Below the pieces are notes generated by a model, which ran no database searches, was not told the origin of the DNA, and saw only the letters and a list, made by a program, of their open reading frames with translations. From Lethocerus indicus (lineage: Eukaryota > Arthropoda > Insecta > Hemiptera > Belostomatidae), in the NCBI GenBank assembly GCA_019843655.1, contig JACDQD010000104.1, positions 4,092,001-4,156,000 of the forward strand: a DNA stretch of 64,000 nucleotides, written 5' to 3'. The position numbers were made by a program, and so were the translations under genes. Shown piece by piece: positions 1 through 12,899 of the stretch; within the stretch, counting starts at the first letter, position 1; each line of letters begins with the position of its first letter.

Positions 1-3000
1 TCGTTCCACAAAGATCCGTATTTCAAAGCGGGTCTCTCCTGTTTTGATATCGGGGAAAGATAAATAAAGCGAAACGAACGGGCGTGCAGCAAACAGTTCC
101 CACGCTCATCCCGTCCCCCGTTCCTAACAGATTTATGCTTATCTTTTGCGTCAAATAAGCCATTCATTGTTGACTGTCTGTGCCTGGGAATTCTTTAGGC
201 AATTTTTGTTTTTGTTACCTCCTCTTTATTTTTAGTCACAACAATAATATTTTAACGACCGGTTTACAGCCTCATATAAACCAATTAATTATGGCGACTG
301 AAAAAACTTAGTTTTTGTTGATTTGATAGAGTCAATAGGAATCTACCGCAAAACTAGTGGGCCGAGGTTTAAATAAGTTAATGTCAAGTAAAAATAAGTG
401 GATATCAATTTTTACGCCCGGGACACATCCGAAAATACTGGTGGGTTGGTGGGACCGAGGTACCCACCACTTACGCAACATTGTCACCGAAACGGACGCT
501 ACTCGCCGACCGAAAATAAATGCGACCCGCTGAAATAAATAAACCGCCGTCAAAACTCGGACCGCGCGTCGCCTCCCACCTCGGGGCCCCCACCCCACTA
601 CAGGGTTTGGTTTGAATCCGACCGAGAAACCTGATAATAGAATGGATACGACCCATTCTAAAACATCATTGGATGCTCTAATAAGTGTAGAAAGGAAATG
701 CAGTACTGTCTTTTGACCTCTATGGTAAGAAATTACCCAGGAATCGGTTCATTTTTATTTGTTAGCACTTGAAAAGTAGACCTCATAGACTGCCCTCTCC
801 GCGGCAGAATATCGGAGGCCGTTCTGAAATCACCCGCTTTCGCGAGGAACAAAATTATTTATATTCTGGGCCCTTTCTTGATAAGCTAAACTTTAACAAC
901 ACGCGACAGTCTGGGCGCTTTGAATGAAAAATCAAAATCAGTCGGAATAATGAGACAGTACAGAAACGAGAGGACAAAAGAAATTTTCGAATAAAAAGGA
1001 AGCCGAGCGTAGGAAAGGAAGGGAATATTTTACGGAGGAGCTATTAAAACACTAAATAATTCAAACAGAGCACTTCAGGCGCGACGAATGGCGGTAGAGA
1101 CTGATGGTAGGACGATCCTGGGATCTCAGAATAATGTTGCGCCGACGGTGCGTAACGCCGGAGAACCTACCGGCTGAGGGAAACATTTGTCTTGAAATTT
1201 TAAATCGCGTTCGGAAGCGGAACAGACAGGGCGAGAGAGGGAGAGGGTACGCGATTTTTGCATTATTCCGCAGGACGCGGGGATGGGATGCGGGCCCGGC
1301 CCAAGGAGGCACATATGCTTTATGGAAAATTTAAGTTCGTTTGTCCAAGTTCCAGTCGAGATGCGCGGTACCACGGTCCCTTGTTTCACTATTTTCATTG
1401 TTTCTTATCCGTGCTTTTCGTGAGATCCGGCAAAGGCTAGTATTGTACGCACATTTTATCATTGGTACCGCATTATCTGGAATTAACTGGTTTCAGAGAT
1501 ATTTATTATGAAGAACTTTAGCTTTAGCACTATGATTTTACGCAGTATTACCACTAATAGACGATGAGTTCTTCAGGAGACATTGAGTATGCACTCTATT
1601 TACTGTCAGCATTAATATTTTTCTCTAAGTACGACAGAAAAATACACGTGCCCAAGTATTTTGATTACTGTTTTGAAATAAGTAAGAATTCCAAGTTTTT
1701 ATTAACAGATAGAGTAACAGTTACACAAAATAATAATAATAATAATAAATCCCATCCGTAAGGGCTTGGAATTAAATAATATTTTCCGTCTACATTCCGT
1801 AACAGTGAATATTGTTAGTCGCCGTCTCTGAAACATCACTGTCACTCCCCGCTTTCTCCTTACTTTGTTAATTAACTTAAATTGTTTTGCCTATAGAATA
1901 TCTTCTGGATTTCATATAAAAAAATTAGGACGTCGTTAGATGTTTTATCAGCCCTAATGTTTAACTCCACTGCAACCGCAGTTCGCCGCGGAATCTATTT
2001 TCGGAACATTTCCCCGTTTCGAAAAGCCCGCAGCGAAAGCGTACAAAGGAAATTAAGAGAGATAAAGACCCCGCCGAAGCACGCCAACCCGGGGCCAATT
2101 TAAGTTTCGTGCAATTATGATCGGGCCGCGCGGTCTTCGGAAAACTCGCGGATTCTCGTTCTAAAACTTCATCTCTGAGTGAGTAACAATTAGGTTTTCA
2201 TTAGGGGGCGGGGGCGGCGGCGTACCGTTATAGAATCCCTAATGGGTATCGATAACAGTATGTCCGGGGAGCGGAGGGCGCCTGCCCCGAGGTATTCGGC
2301 TCACGTAGCCGACAACGTTGGCAACCGTCGAATTCACGGAAATATAGAATCCCCGGAGGAAACCACCCCCGACCTCCACCCGCACCGCCCCCGCCGCCCC
2401 CGTGAACGCTCCGATTAAATCCGACGGCCAGAACGCGCGGACCCCAATCCCGAAATTGATTCCCGAACTCAGAATTTCGTTCTTGAATATGTCTAGCGTT
2501 TTAACCGGCCTTTAGATAAGGGATCCAAAAAACGACTGTGTACTGTATTGAAACAGTAGATCGTCGAAAACTGACAAAAGGTCATTATTTTGACATAAGG
2601 TCTTCGGAACACTCTAGCCCGGTTACGGGTGAATTATTCTACAGTATAAGACGGCATATCGATACAACTGCAGAGGTCATTCTGGCCTCGCTTGTATGGT
2701 TTGCGACACTACTGCAATGGAGCCCAGCCAACGTGCCTAAGCATCTCGGTGTATTAATACCTGAATTCCACAGACTATGACGAGAAACCGAAACTGGTCA
2801 AAAATAGTACCGACTAGGCGTGAGATTAGAGACGAAAAATCGCAACTATGATGGTATTTATAGTAATTGTAGATTTATCCTTTATATGTACAAGTTCAAA
2901 TATCGTTATCAAACATTTAATAATATACATAAATTTATTGTTTCTTATGGTATGAAATTATGCCTGTCCTCCATGTAGGACCTCCAGGCACCAACTTCAG

Positions 3001-6000
3001 TTATTCTCCTTCTGATATCACAATTATGTAATATGTAACATTCGAGAGACACTCTCCTCTATTCTCCTTTGGATGACAATGAAAAGCTGAATCGAACCAG
3101 TTTCAAATCGAATATGTGAATGGAGACATTTCATCAGAGAAGTGATGAAATAAAAATGTTATAATATTATTGAATATGTCCATATTGACCATATATTGAT
3201 CATGTTTTCGGCTTTGTGAAGTGTTCTCATTTTGTAGGTTGCCCATGAAATATATTTCACAAATTAATGAGATATTTTGTACACAAAATTCTAGAAAGAA
3301 TTCTTCATTTATACCCTTCTCGAACTATCTCGATATAATTTAATTTGACTCCAAGCTTTCTCATCAGTAACGGATTCAGAAGATGATGGCTATTTAATAT
3401 TACTATTTATTTGTTCTTATACTTCAAATAATGTAATAGCAATTAATAATACCTATATCGGAATTAGAACATGATACGCCAATAAATAGGTTTATGATAT
3501 CAGAAAAAATACTGTGTTATAATACATTTGTTCTTATGTAATAGAATTGTTCGGCATTTCTGGAAATTCTCATTCGTCTCTGTTGTATTTCCAACAAAAA
3601 TACTAACTCCCGACCCATTCCAAACCGGATTTATAGCTTGTCAACATCTCCGAGAAAAATTGGCGCACAACCTATGTAGGTCCTTCGATCCTTTCTCACC
3701 GTGACAGCGCTCTGAGCCTCGATCACGGTAAAATTTGGGAACGGAAAATTGTGGGAATAAAGGAGTGGAAAGATTAGTTTTCGAGGAGATGGTATAAAAC
3801 GTACTGACAAAAATAACACTTATTTATTCATCTTCTTTTATTTTTTACCGAAATATAATATTTGTCCATAAGAAACGTGTCCGTAAACACTTAGGGCCTT
3901 AAAAACGCTCGAGATATGAAAAATGTCTCAAAACTGAAATAATGCTACCGCGATTCCGATGCCGTTTCTATATTTTCTGATCTAATCTTGTGAGTCATTG
4001 ACTGCCGATGAGGAGTGGTAATAACTCTTTTAAATGATAGTTGATATTGATTAGGATGTACTGGGGATATAGAATGGAAACAGAGGGGAGAGCAAAAAAC
4101 ATACAGAATATTGCACACGAATGATTTATTATTTGGGGATCAAATACAGTACAATTATAAACATAGTTCATTAAGATACGGATCTCTCATATCGTGTAAT
4201 GATAGTTTGAAAAATTGGCATTTCATTGAGCTCATATATCATATCACTGTCCGGGATGAACTGGAGTTTTAATAATAAATTATAGTGAAATAAAAATTTC
4301 AGGCTATTACGAGGTGTTCCGATCGTATGGTGATTATTCCAAGAGTCTTATCCATAAATATTTTCTCCTAATATGCTATTTATTTTAGTACGGATTCAGT
4401 GCACGCAACGAAACGGGAAAGTATTATTCACCGAAATAACCAACGGTCACACAAAAGTCCAAACTCAAGATAGCACAATTTCCGTGTTGTGGAAAGAACC
4501 GTTTCATTTGAAGACAATGGAAGTCTAAAAGACCAACCAGGATGAATCGTCTGGTTTTAATTATTCAATTCCCGGGAATGACGCAATGCGGAAGAAAGGG
4601 TGCGAGGTCACGGAAGACGGGGGAGGCGCTGGGGCGACCGCGGACCGCCGATGTTCGTCCGTGGGAAATAACCATACCTCTTAAAACCCTATCGAAACTA
4701 TTTTCCTCCCTTCGAGGGGCTCTCGAAGGTGCCCTTCGTTGTACAATTTATGCGCTATTTGAAGGGCAGCTTTGGCGCGTAAAAATTACCACAGGGAGCA
4801 CAGGGAGCCCTGAACAGTGGGTGCGGTCCCTGAATAGTTCCCCTCAATCCCTCAATAGTTTATCCACTCACTAAGTCCGAAGAAGACAACCGGGAAAACA
4901 CAATTTCTTTGTGTCGGAAAGGGGGAGGGGTTCCGAGGGACCCCCGGCCGTCGAGGATTAAGGCCTTCATCTTTTACTCAAGATTTTCATACTTTATACA
5001 AGATTGGATTCTTGCCCAATACTGGAACACATCTATAGTAGAGTTAATACATTTTAATGTTCCGATAAATTGTTAACGGGATGTACTGTTCCTTTATTAT
5101 ACGGCCCTGTATTCCTTTTTGATACTGAGGATTTACAAAAAAAATCCGTATTCAGTCAAATTTGAAAGAAGAAATATAATATGTCATTGCGGAAATTTTC
5201 CTCAATCATTATTAGGCGGATTAGAAACTTTATTCAAATCTCATGCATACCAAGAAAAAAATACTATAGTCTCAATAAAACCCATTCCTGAGAGTTAAGA
5301 TAATAAAAATAGCGACATGAAAAGAGTACGACAGAATTTGTAACGGGCTTAGATTTGTACGGAGCAGTAGGCAGAGTGTAGTAAACGGTCCTTCGTACAA
5401 TTTTGGACCGCAGAACCGACTTCCGCTGGCCGAAAGAAGAAAGATTACCGCGATAAGCCCCGGACGGCAATTTCATTCCGAAATCCCTCCCTTTTGTGGT
5501 ATACAAAAGCGGCGGTCGAGATTAAAGGGGAGTGGGACTTTTTTTGAGAGATGCCCGATGAGGCGGGTTAAACAGAATATAAATTAAGGCCCCATTGCAA
5601 TGTCGAGGGAGGTAAGAGCGCGCATGCAGTTTTTTTATTTTAAATCTAAAATTTCGCGTTTTGCGTCTACTACAATCATTGAATAAAAAGTGAGTTCTTC
5701 AGAAGCAATTTGTGAATAAGTCGGCAGATCCGCGGAAGACTTCCGGGAAGCGGCCTTGACCATCGCCTATGCCAGAAAATTTTACGGTACTATCAAATTA
5801 TTATGTCCTTGTTATAGTTAGGCTTTCTCTTAGAATATTCACCTCCATGCGTATAAAAGGTGCTCATACAAAGTTTTGCAAAAAAAGCTCTCGTGTATAT
5901 ATTTATATATCATATACATATACACGTATGTATCGAATTCAAATTGGAATGTTCGATCAACAGAAAACCAATAGTTTTGGGCATGCGCTAACGAAATATC

Positions 6001-6530
6001 GCATGCACGTCGTGGTAGAATCTTCCGGATGTCGCCCAAGAGAATTCTGTCGTACTTTTAAAGAACAAGTGGTCAAACGTCTACCGTGTTAGAATATTAG
6101 TAGTAGAGAAAAGCGATTTTCCGAGGTACACCGCATGCTCGATCGTAATTTGGCTAGAAAAATATGTTGCGTGAAGTGCGCAAGCGAAAAGAGGAGATAA
6201 AAGATTGAGCAATACGCGAAACCGGAAGCCATCGAACGCCCCCACAGAAGATTCGCATATCCCTAACTCCTTCGCGTACGATCTATACATAATTATTTGG
6301 ACTGGACGTCACGAAAATCGGGAATTATACGCCACCCAAATAATATTTCGGATAAATTTTCCGTTTCTTCCTGTTTTCGGAGTGACCGAATCAATTTTCG
6401 CCTATATCCTCGGATGGCTTCCGGAGTTGGTACGGCCCGGGTGCGTACGAATTATTACTAGGGAGAGCGAGGCGTTAAAGGGAAGCGATTTGCGGAGATC
6501 AAAAAGAAGAAAAGAAGGGGTCGGAGAGGG
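1..6530. other. No recognised gene; probable intron/intergenic DNA
   Basis: I see no supported gene here. Open frames are short, unsupported by splice sites or recognisable domains, and mostly begin at non-ATG codons. A short (AAT)n run lies at 1,730-1,747. If the plus-strand dpr exon at 34,996 belongs to a gene starting upstream of the window, this is part of its last intron. Confidence 0.5.
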
Positions 6531-6538
6531 CGACTCAC

Positions 6539-6669
6539 TGGTTTCGGTCGGAGGCTTGGGGTAGATTCGAGGACGACGAAGTGTCATGGTGGCGTCTCTC
6601 CTTGTGCACAATGCCCATGAGCTTGAGCCAGGGGTTGGCCTGGCCTGCCGGGCCTCCCATGCCGCCTGT
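6539..6669 (-). CDS. Candidate internal exon, unknown protein
   Basis: On the minus strand a 131-nt open segment is bounded by a possible acceptor (GGCAG before 6,669) and a strong donor (CCA then GTGAGT, GT at 6,538-6,537). Read from 6,669 as ACA GGC GGC it encodes a protein-like stretch that includes NPWLKLMGIVHKERRHHD, then a serine run and ends ASDRN. Without the splice it would stop two codons later. The segment is GC-rich like the dpr Ig exon in this window and is not low complexity. I do not recognise the family. The polypyrimidine tract before the acceptor is weak, no neighbouring exon was found, and a chance open frame in a GC-rich block is possible. Confidence 0.3.
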
Positions 6670-6689
6670 CTGCCACATAGCGGCTGATG

Positions 6690-7100
6690 AGCATTACACT
6701 AGGGCCAGAGCCCTCGGCACCCGGGGGACGGCTCTCTAGCCCTCGCGCGATTAACCGGCCTACCCGATAAAAACGGTGGTGGTACCGGGACGGTCGGAAG
6801 TAGAGCGGCACGCGGTGGGCCCCCGCACTGATCTCTAATCTATGTTAGTCTCTCGCGGACGAGACGCGCCCTAGGCCCGCCCGGTACACACTGCCGCTCG
6901 GGGCCGCCCCACCACCGCTTCCAGCCGCTCGCCCCGCACCCCGCCCCCGCCCCACCGCCACACGGACCCCGGCCGCCACCACCACCACCCCGACCCCAAC
7001 CCCCAACCCCCCCCCCCAAACTGCAGAGAAAGGCCCCCTTATTTTTTAAATTTTACTGTTTATCGACTACTTTGCACCCGGCACACACGCCGCCCGGCCA
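6690..7100. other. GC-rich, C-rich block, no gene assigned
   Basis: Strongly C-rich on the plus strand, with runs of CCGCCC, CCACCACC and a homopolymer C run near 7,007. It may be a CpG-rich regulatory region or a repeat. No coding or RNA feature could be supported. Confidence 0.4.
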
Positions 7101-8942
7101 CTCTCCACCGCCCCCAACTCTAATAAATGATAGCCGCGCCGCGAGATACTGTCACAGTGGACGGCTCGGCCCTTTTCCCTCCTGCCCCTCTAACCCACCG
7201 ACTCCCGATCAGTTTTAACGTCCGGGAAAATATAGGATGGAACGAAGCGTCGGGTGGTAAGGTGCCCGCGGGAGGGATTAAGGGCGGTGCCGAGTGCCGA
7301 ACGGAACACCGCCGGTCGGTGCCGCATTGCGGAGAAACGTGGTACCGCTAATCTACGAAACAAGTGATAGTCCGGAATTGCTCATTTCATTTGGAGAGGG
7401 TGGCCGCTCCTCCAGCAGTGGAGGCACCGGCATTCCACGCACCACTAAATTCAGAACGCCAAACTAGATGTTGCCTTTCTTGGCCTTTCGGCGGAGCTCT
7501 AAATTTAAACTACCGATCTCTTAAGTACATTCGAATTACTATAGTATTCGGCGGTGTTTATTCCATAGGGCATAACTGAAAGAACATCGAAACAAGGACC
7601 GCTGAAGTACTGTCACTGAACGTTTGTATTTCCTCTAAGCTTTCCTGTTTCGGCAACGTATCGAATATCCCTTGACAGTTCGTTATATTGACAGCAAAAC
7701 CTCTTTCATCAGACAAATTACTGGCCGACATTAACCGTATAAGATTCGTAAAGTTTTTTTAGCTGAAACGACCACCGACAATTTAAGGTCAAAACGCTGA
7801 TTCCCTAAATCCTTCATTTATACGCCGACCCGATTTAATTAAAACCGAAGATCCCCTTTCGATATCCCTCGAGTGATAATGCTAACTGGATGCACTGTCG
7901 GAATCTGACATGCTATATTATACTGTACTGACATTAGCCGATTACTAGCGATAGTGGTGAGAAGCCAAATCGGCCAATGAAAAATTGTCGGGAGAATCCC
8001 TGGTGACACGGGTTAATAAAACAATTTATAAATATTGAACGTTTAATTTTAAAGACTTGTTGACAAATCATTTTGATTTAGAGCCGCAGAAATTTATTGA
8101 AGCATAAACCTGTTAACGGCCAGTACAGTCAAACAGTATATTTCAAATTCTGACTAACCTGATAGATGTACTTATTTGAATGCCCAAAATAACTCGAGTA
8201 CAATCTATGATATTCGTCAAATGAAAATTAAATTTACTAATGTAAAACACAAAATATTTATAAGATAAGTCAAAAATCCTTAGGGGTGTTAGAGAAAAAT
8301 GTGAGGGCTAAGAATTTATTTTTGACTTATCACCCCGAAAAAAGCTCATAACAACATCAACACTTCCAAAGGCAATAAAATCCCGGAAGGAACAGAGCAG
8401 TTTTTCTTCCACAATCCATTGTAGGGAAAGTAGGAAAGTTTTGAGTTCATCGAATTGGGCGAGCGGGCGCCAAGGCAACCGGCCAATTAAGTTTGACTGG
8501 CAGGTCTCTCCGCGGGTTTCGTTTAAATATGAATCCGTGCAGGAAAACAATTTGCTCCAGAGATGAAATACTGCACTGCGCCCCGTGTATTCCTCGCGTC
8601 ATCAAGCTTTAAATAGGCGCACTGTGAATTACCACGCCAGAGATGGGCACTTTTTTTAATGAAATGCTCGACTCATGTCTGAATAAGATAAGCAGAGCCG
8701 CATCATTATCCCTTATATCTTACTGGAACATGTATTTTGCGAGTTATATTTTCATTCTCATCATTCGCGCAATATTATCTTTTCCCCCAGCATAATTGCA
8801 CCATTATTTGGCCGAATCGGTGCTTTTGGGTTTTGCTCCTTTTATGTGACCGTACCTGAAATTCACGAATAATATTTTTTGAGTTGCCGAGTCCTCCATT
8901 ATCGGTCAAATACATAATTGATCACAAACTGGTCATAATAAG
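7101..8942. other. No recognised gene
   Basis: AT-rich sequence with only short, unsupported open frames. Nothing recognisable on either strand. Confidence 0.45.
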
Positions 8943-9348
8943 TATTAGGTTCAGACTTCCAAATATATGACAGAAAGCCTATCTGGTATTGTGTATTTAC
9001 GATCATAAAAGTTTTCCTGTTGATCCAAAATTTATTGAAAAAGTTTATTTTTTGTATTCTAGTTAATCGGTGCAAGTGTACCCACCAAAGTTTAGTTAAG
9101 TTAACTACATTTCACAATTAAGCATATTTTTGTATAAATTAGCGCCTTTTTATAAACTAGCGCCTCCCTGAGTGTGGTGCGGAAATGTACTTAACTAATG
9201 TTCGTTGGGTGCACTTGCACCGATGAACTAGATTACTAAAAATAAACTTTTCTCAACAAATTATGGATCAACAGGAAAACTTTTATGAACGTAAATAGAC
9301 AATACCAGATCGGTATGCTGTCATATATTTACAAGTCAGAACCTAATA
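8943..9348. repeat. Long imperfect inverted repeat (hairpin/MITE-like)
   Basis: The left arm (8,943-9,112, about 170 bp) is matched in reverse complement by the right arm (9,183-9,348). Both arms contain, in order, tattaggtt, aaatatatgacag, atctggtattgt, cataaaagttttcctg, aagtttattttt and atcggtgcaagtg. By eye the arms agree at well over four in five positions, with a few small indels. The loop is about 70 bp and holds two copies of agcgcct. Weak similarity may extend outward another 30-40 bp. No clear target-site duplication and no open reading frame were found. It may be a foldback or MITE-type DNA element, or an inverted duplication able to form dsRNA if transcribed. Confidence 0.8.
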
Positions 9349-10523
9349 GTTGTGACAAAATCTACGGTATTGATGTTTTCAGGTGTCAAAATTTGATTGC
9401 ATCATGTTCAAATGTTTTCAGTAATTTGACTATGGAATCATTTTTTTCTATTCTACCTTCTTTCGGAAAGTAAAGTTTCTCTGCGCAGGGCTGAGATGGA
9501 ACCGAATGTAAAATGTAAGACCCTGCATCCTTTCGCAAATAAAGGCCTAGCCTTCGGTATTGCTCTGTTTGTAAATCAGAGATCTCGGAGGGCGGGAACA
9601 GAAACAAAGCCTAAGTGCCCGGAATCGCCCCCTCCCTTCGGATCAGACGGCGAAAAGGGCCGAATCTCGGAGGCGGGGGAAAAATAAGAGCGCAGGAAAA
9701 AAGGGAAGGTGGGACTGAAAGTAAGCCAGAAAGTAGATTCCAGCGATCGGATACTTCAAAAAAGAGACGTCGATCCGAGATTATATCGTGACCTGCTCCT
9801 TGTGTTTGCTATTACCTCCCGCATAGCCCTATCAACCGATCCCAACACGAGTTCAGAGCTCAATTCCACCGAGTGCAACAGGAAATTTCGTTTTTACTTA
9901 AATTGGGCGTCAGAAAAAATTTTAAATATAATCGTTTGGTCAGCTATCAAATTCTGGAATCTAGTTTAAATAACATTACAAGGGTGCTTAGAGCTCCAAT
10001 AGCCCCCATCCACACACTTCCCGGTTGATGTTGAAACTCGTCGAAAGTGACTCTTAGTTCATAAATATGCTGAAAAATCGAGAGTTTATTTTTGAGACCG
10101 TTCCTTGAATGTTTTCGAAGGGTTCAGAAACCTAGGTAAGGCATAAAAGTAATTCATTTATTTTTTTTTAATTGTTTAATCACCGGTGTGTCAAGACAAT
10201 TACTCTGGGAAGGCGCTGGTGAAATAATGCAAATTAAAACCATTTAGTTCTCCTCGGCCGCCCTTGTGGCCGACTAATGAATTCTGAAATATGACATGTT
10301 CGGTAACAGCAATTATTTTTCCGAGGGCCGAGCCCTCGGACGTGACCAGAAATGCGATACTAACTTAACAACTTTGCACCTTCCTAACTGGTCGAATCTG
10401 ACGCTTCATGTGACACAGGATTTTATATTTTTTGTCCCTGTATCAGACGATAAGAATGAATTCTTTTAATGAATTATGAAAAATGAGTTCATGTACTGGA
10501 AGAGGTATTAAAACCCGTATTTG

Positions 10524-10528
<5 letters not shown>

Positions 10529-10569
<41 letters not shown>
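10529..10569. repeat. (TA)n microsatellite
   Basis: An uninterrupted TA dinucleotide run of about 41 bp. Confidence 0.95.
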
Positions 10570-10572
<3 letters not shown>

Positions 10573-11639
10573 TATTTGAAATTAAAATTAATGTTTGAAT
10601 ATTTTTATTGATAACATCTAAGCGTCAAGAAAATAATTAAAAACTGATGTAAATTGATCTCTAATTTTCTAAGGCAAGTTTCTTCTCTCAGGCAGCAAGT
10701 TCTTTCGTTGATTAGAAGGTCGATGGTATTTGCCATCTGAAGATTCCAGTGCTTGGGTCTCCTGGAGAAAGTTTTTCCGACAAAGCCTTTGGGGGTTTCA
10801 AAGGCGTTTTTCCTTCTCGAGAATTCCAGCTGGACCTTTCAAAAACACATCCTGACCGTACTTTCGGGGCGGTGGCCAATCTATTCGTTTGTTCGCACTT
10901 CAATACGCTTGTACTGCACGTATTATCGCGTAATTTGATTAAAAAATAGGAAACGCAACTGTCGCATATATTAATATCCATTCCATCCAATAACTGAAAT
11001 AATATCAAATTTCCCTAAACATTAAAAATGGAATTCTAACCGAAAAAATGTTTCGATCGGTTGAGACTCTGAGTGTGATCTTCTGAAAGACCTGAAAGAT
11101 ATATTTATACATAAGTAAGTGAGGCGACAATAAATCAGAATAAACACATATTAAGTGATTTTATTTATTGCTGTTAACTATGTTTGTTGCCGTTTTCATC
11201 GTTTGTTATCATTGCCGCACTTGCCCCGTGTCAGGAGTGGGCGGTGACAGGGAGGTCTTTGAGCCCGAAACACTTTTCCGACACAATTTTGCACCACTCG
11301 GACAATTCGCAGAAAAGGCTGTTTCCCCGAGATCCACTATCTCCGGACAGAGGGTTTTCGTCTGCCAGGTGTCTTTCACGGGAAACTTTGACAGAACTTT
11401 ATACCATGTGACTACACCGTATTTAATACTATTCACAACAGTTAGCGGATGGATGGGGCAGTTTGACAAGGCTTAAATATAAGCGTTTTATATTTTACTT
11501 GATATGTTCAAGAGCGCTGATATTCGTGGCCGTGCCGGTTCCGCGAACGAACATCCTAATGTCGTATCCTTGCTAGAGTCGGCCTTTCAATAAGTTCCCG
11601 GCGGGTTAGTATTAACGGAGTAGACAGAGTGATAGAAGA

Positions 11640-11644
<5 letters not shown>

Positions 11645-11683
<39 letters not shown>
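11645..11683. repeat. (GA)n microsatellite
   Basis: An uninterrupted GA dinucleotide run of about 39 bp. A CT-rich tract of opposite strand sense follows at about 11,829-11,874. Confidence 0.95.
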
Positions 11684-11686
<3 letters not shown>

Positions 11687-11828
11687 TATAGAGAAAGGGG
11701 CGGAAGTGTAGGTGAGACAATCTGTGGGTAAGGTCAGGGCTGAGTGATGGGGAAGAGCCTAGCTAGGCCCCGTGGCCCGAATGTCAAACAGAATACTCAA
11801 CAGGTATGCTTCCCCTCGGCGATTCTAC

Positions 11829-11874
11829 TCTCTCCCTCTCCCCCCTCTCTCTTTCTCCCTCTCTCTCTCTCTCT
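11829..11874. repeat. CT-rich low-complexity tract
   Basis: Imperfect CT/CCT repeats, about 45 bp. The pair with the upstream GA run could form a weak hairpin. Confidence 0.85.
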
Positions 11875-12391
11875 TAATGTCCTCCCTTTATTGGTGGGAA
11901 AGTAAGTCAGAGCTCCCTCGGGACACGAATCAAGACACCGGTATGATACTTCATTGATGGTCGACATATTACTTAATGAACAGAAATGAATTCTATTGGC
12001 CCCGAAACATTTGTGTGCGTATATATGCATTCACAAAATTTCTTGTGTATGCATGTAACTTTCGTGCATAAAATACAGTCCCCCAAAGTAACGAGAGTTT
12101 TACTCCACCGTTGATGGCGATTTTGGTAATTGGAATACACACGCATTAATTCGTTTCAACCTTTTCTTTTAATTTGATGACTTTCCAGGCTTCTATTTAG
12201 TAGATATTCCAGGTTCGACTAATCTGTGGAGCAAGGGTTGGGGTGGGGCCATATAAATATATGACTTCGTTCAATATGGCGTTTAGTGGGCGCTGCTCTT
12301 TCATTCCCTAGGATAGTTGCTGCGGTCGCCGAAAATTTTACGCCATCACAGAAAATCAACAACGTCTTTTCATAATATCAAATATCGATAG

Positions 12392-12424
12392 AACCAATCA
12401 GAACTAACCACTGCGTATAAATAG
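12392..12424 (+). promoter_or_regulatory. Possible TATA promoter with CCAAT motif
   Basis: TATAAATAG at 12,416-12,424 matches the metazoan TATA consensus very well, and CCAATCA lies 24 bp upstream at about 12,392. No convincing plus-strand gene follows, so this may be a promoter inside a decayed repeat, or chance in AT-rich DNA. Confidence 0.2.
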
Positions 12425-12739
12425 AGGAGCACAACAATTATCTCAAATGAAACTTTCAATTTAGTAAGGTTCAACTATCTAATCTCCTGAATTTTTAAGG
12501 ACGTTGCCTGAAGATTGCATACTTTACTGCCGGTGGTCAATATACCGTATATGAGCCCCTAGTGTTTCGAGGAGTACACGAGGGAGAATATTTGAAGAAC
12601 GACGGAGCGTAGCATCGCCATAAATCAGATTTAAATTTTCCTCTTTGCAGTGGAAACAAACCTGTTGCCTTCCAACGAAATCTCGCAAAAGGGACTAGCC
12701 AGTTAACTAAAGAGAATATCTGATTTTTTTTCTTAGCGA

Positions 12740-12870
12740 AATCTGCTCCAATATATCTTTTGCAGTAAATCACAAGTTGTATTTTGGTAAGAAAGCAGAT
12801 ATAAGGATACTTTTTTAATATTCCCGAGATCACAAATAACTGTTGAATTTCCATCTTCTTTTCTACTATT
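12740..12870. repeat. Dispersed repeat, copy 1
   Basis: It shares the 20-base core ccaatatatcttttgcagta with 14,832 onward. Similarity then continues, diverged and gapped, for about 100 bp through caaataact and ttcttttctat. Family unknown. A 117-aa minus-strand open frame overlaps this copy and is not supported as a gene. Confidence 0.5.
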
Positions 12871-12899
12871 CCCAGTACTGCGTGGTCCAATGAAGATTG

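Larger units (their letters stand above)
9349..12380. other. No recognised gene; microsatellites only
   Basis: No gene supported. The interval holds an AT dinucleotide repeat, a GA repeat and a CT-rich tract, annotated separately. Open frames of 60-100 aa here overlap on both strands and mostly start at GTG or TTG. Confidence 0.45.

Noticed and set aside
4542..4874. 110-aa plus-strand frame
   Set aside because: ATG-started but with no family resemblance, and it ends in short internal repeats (cacagggag, ccctgaatag). Treated as chance.
12537..12890. 117-aa minus-strand frame
   Set aside because: It overlaps the dispersed repeat copy at 12,740. No transposase motif could be identified and the second repeat copy lacks the frame.
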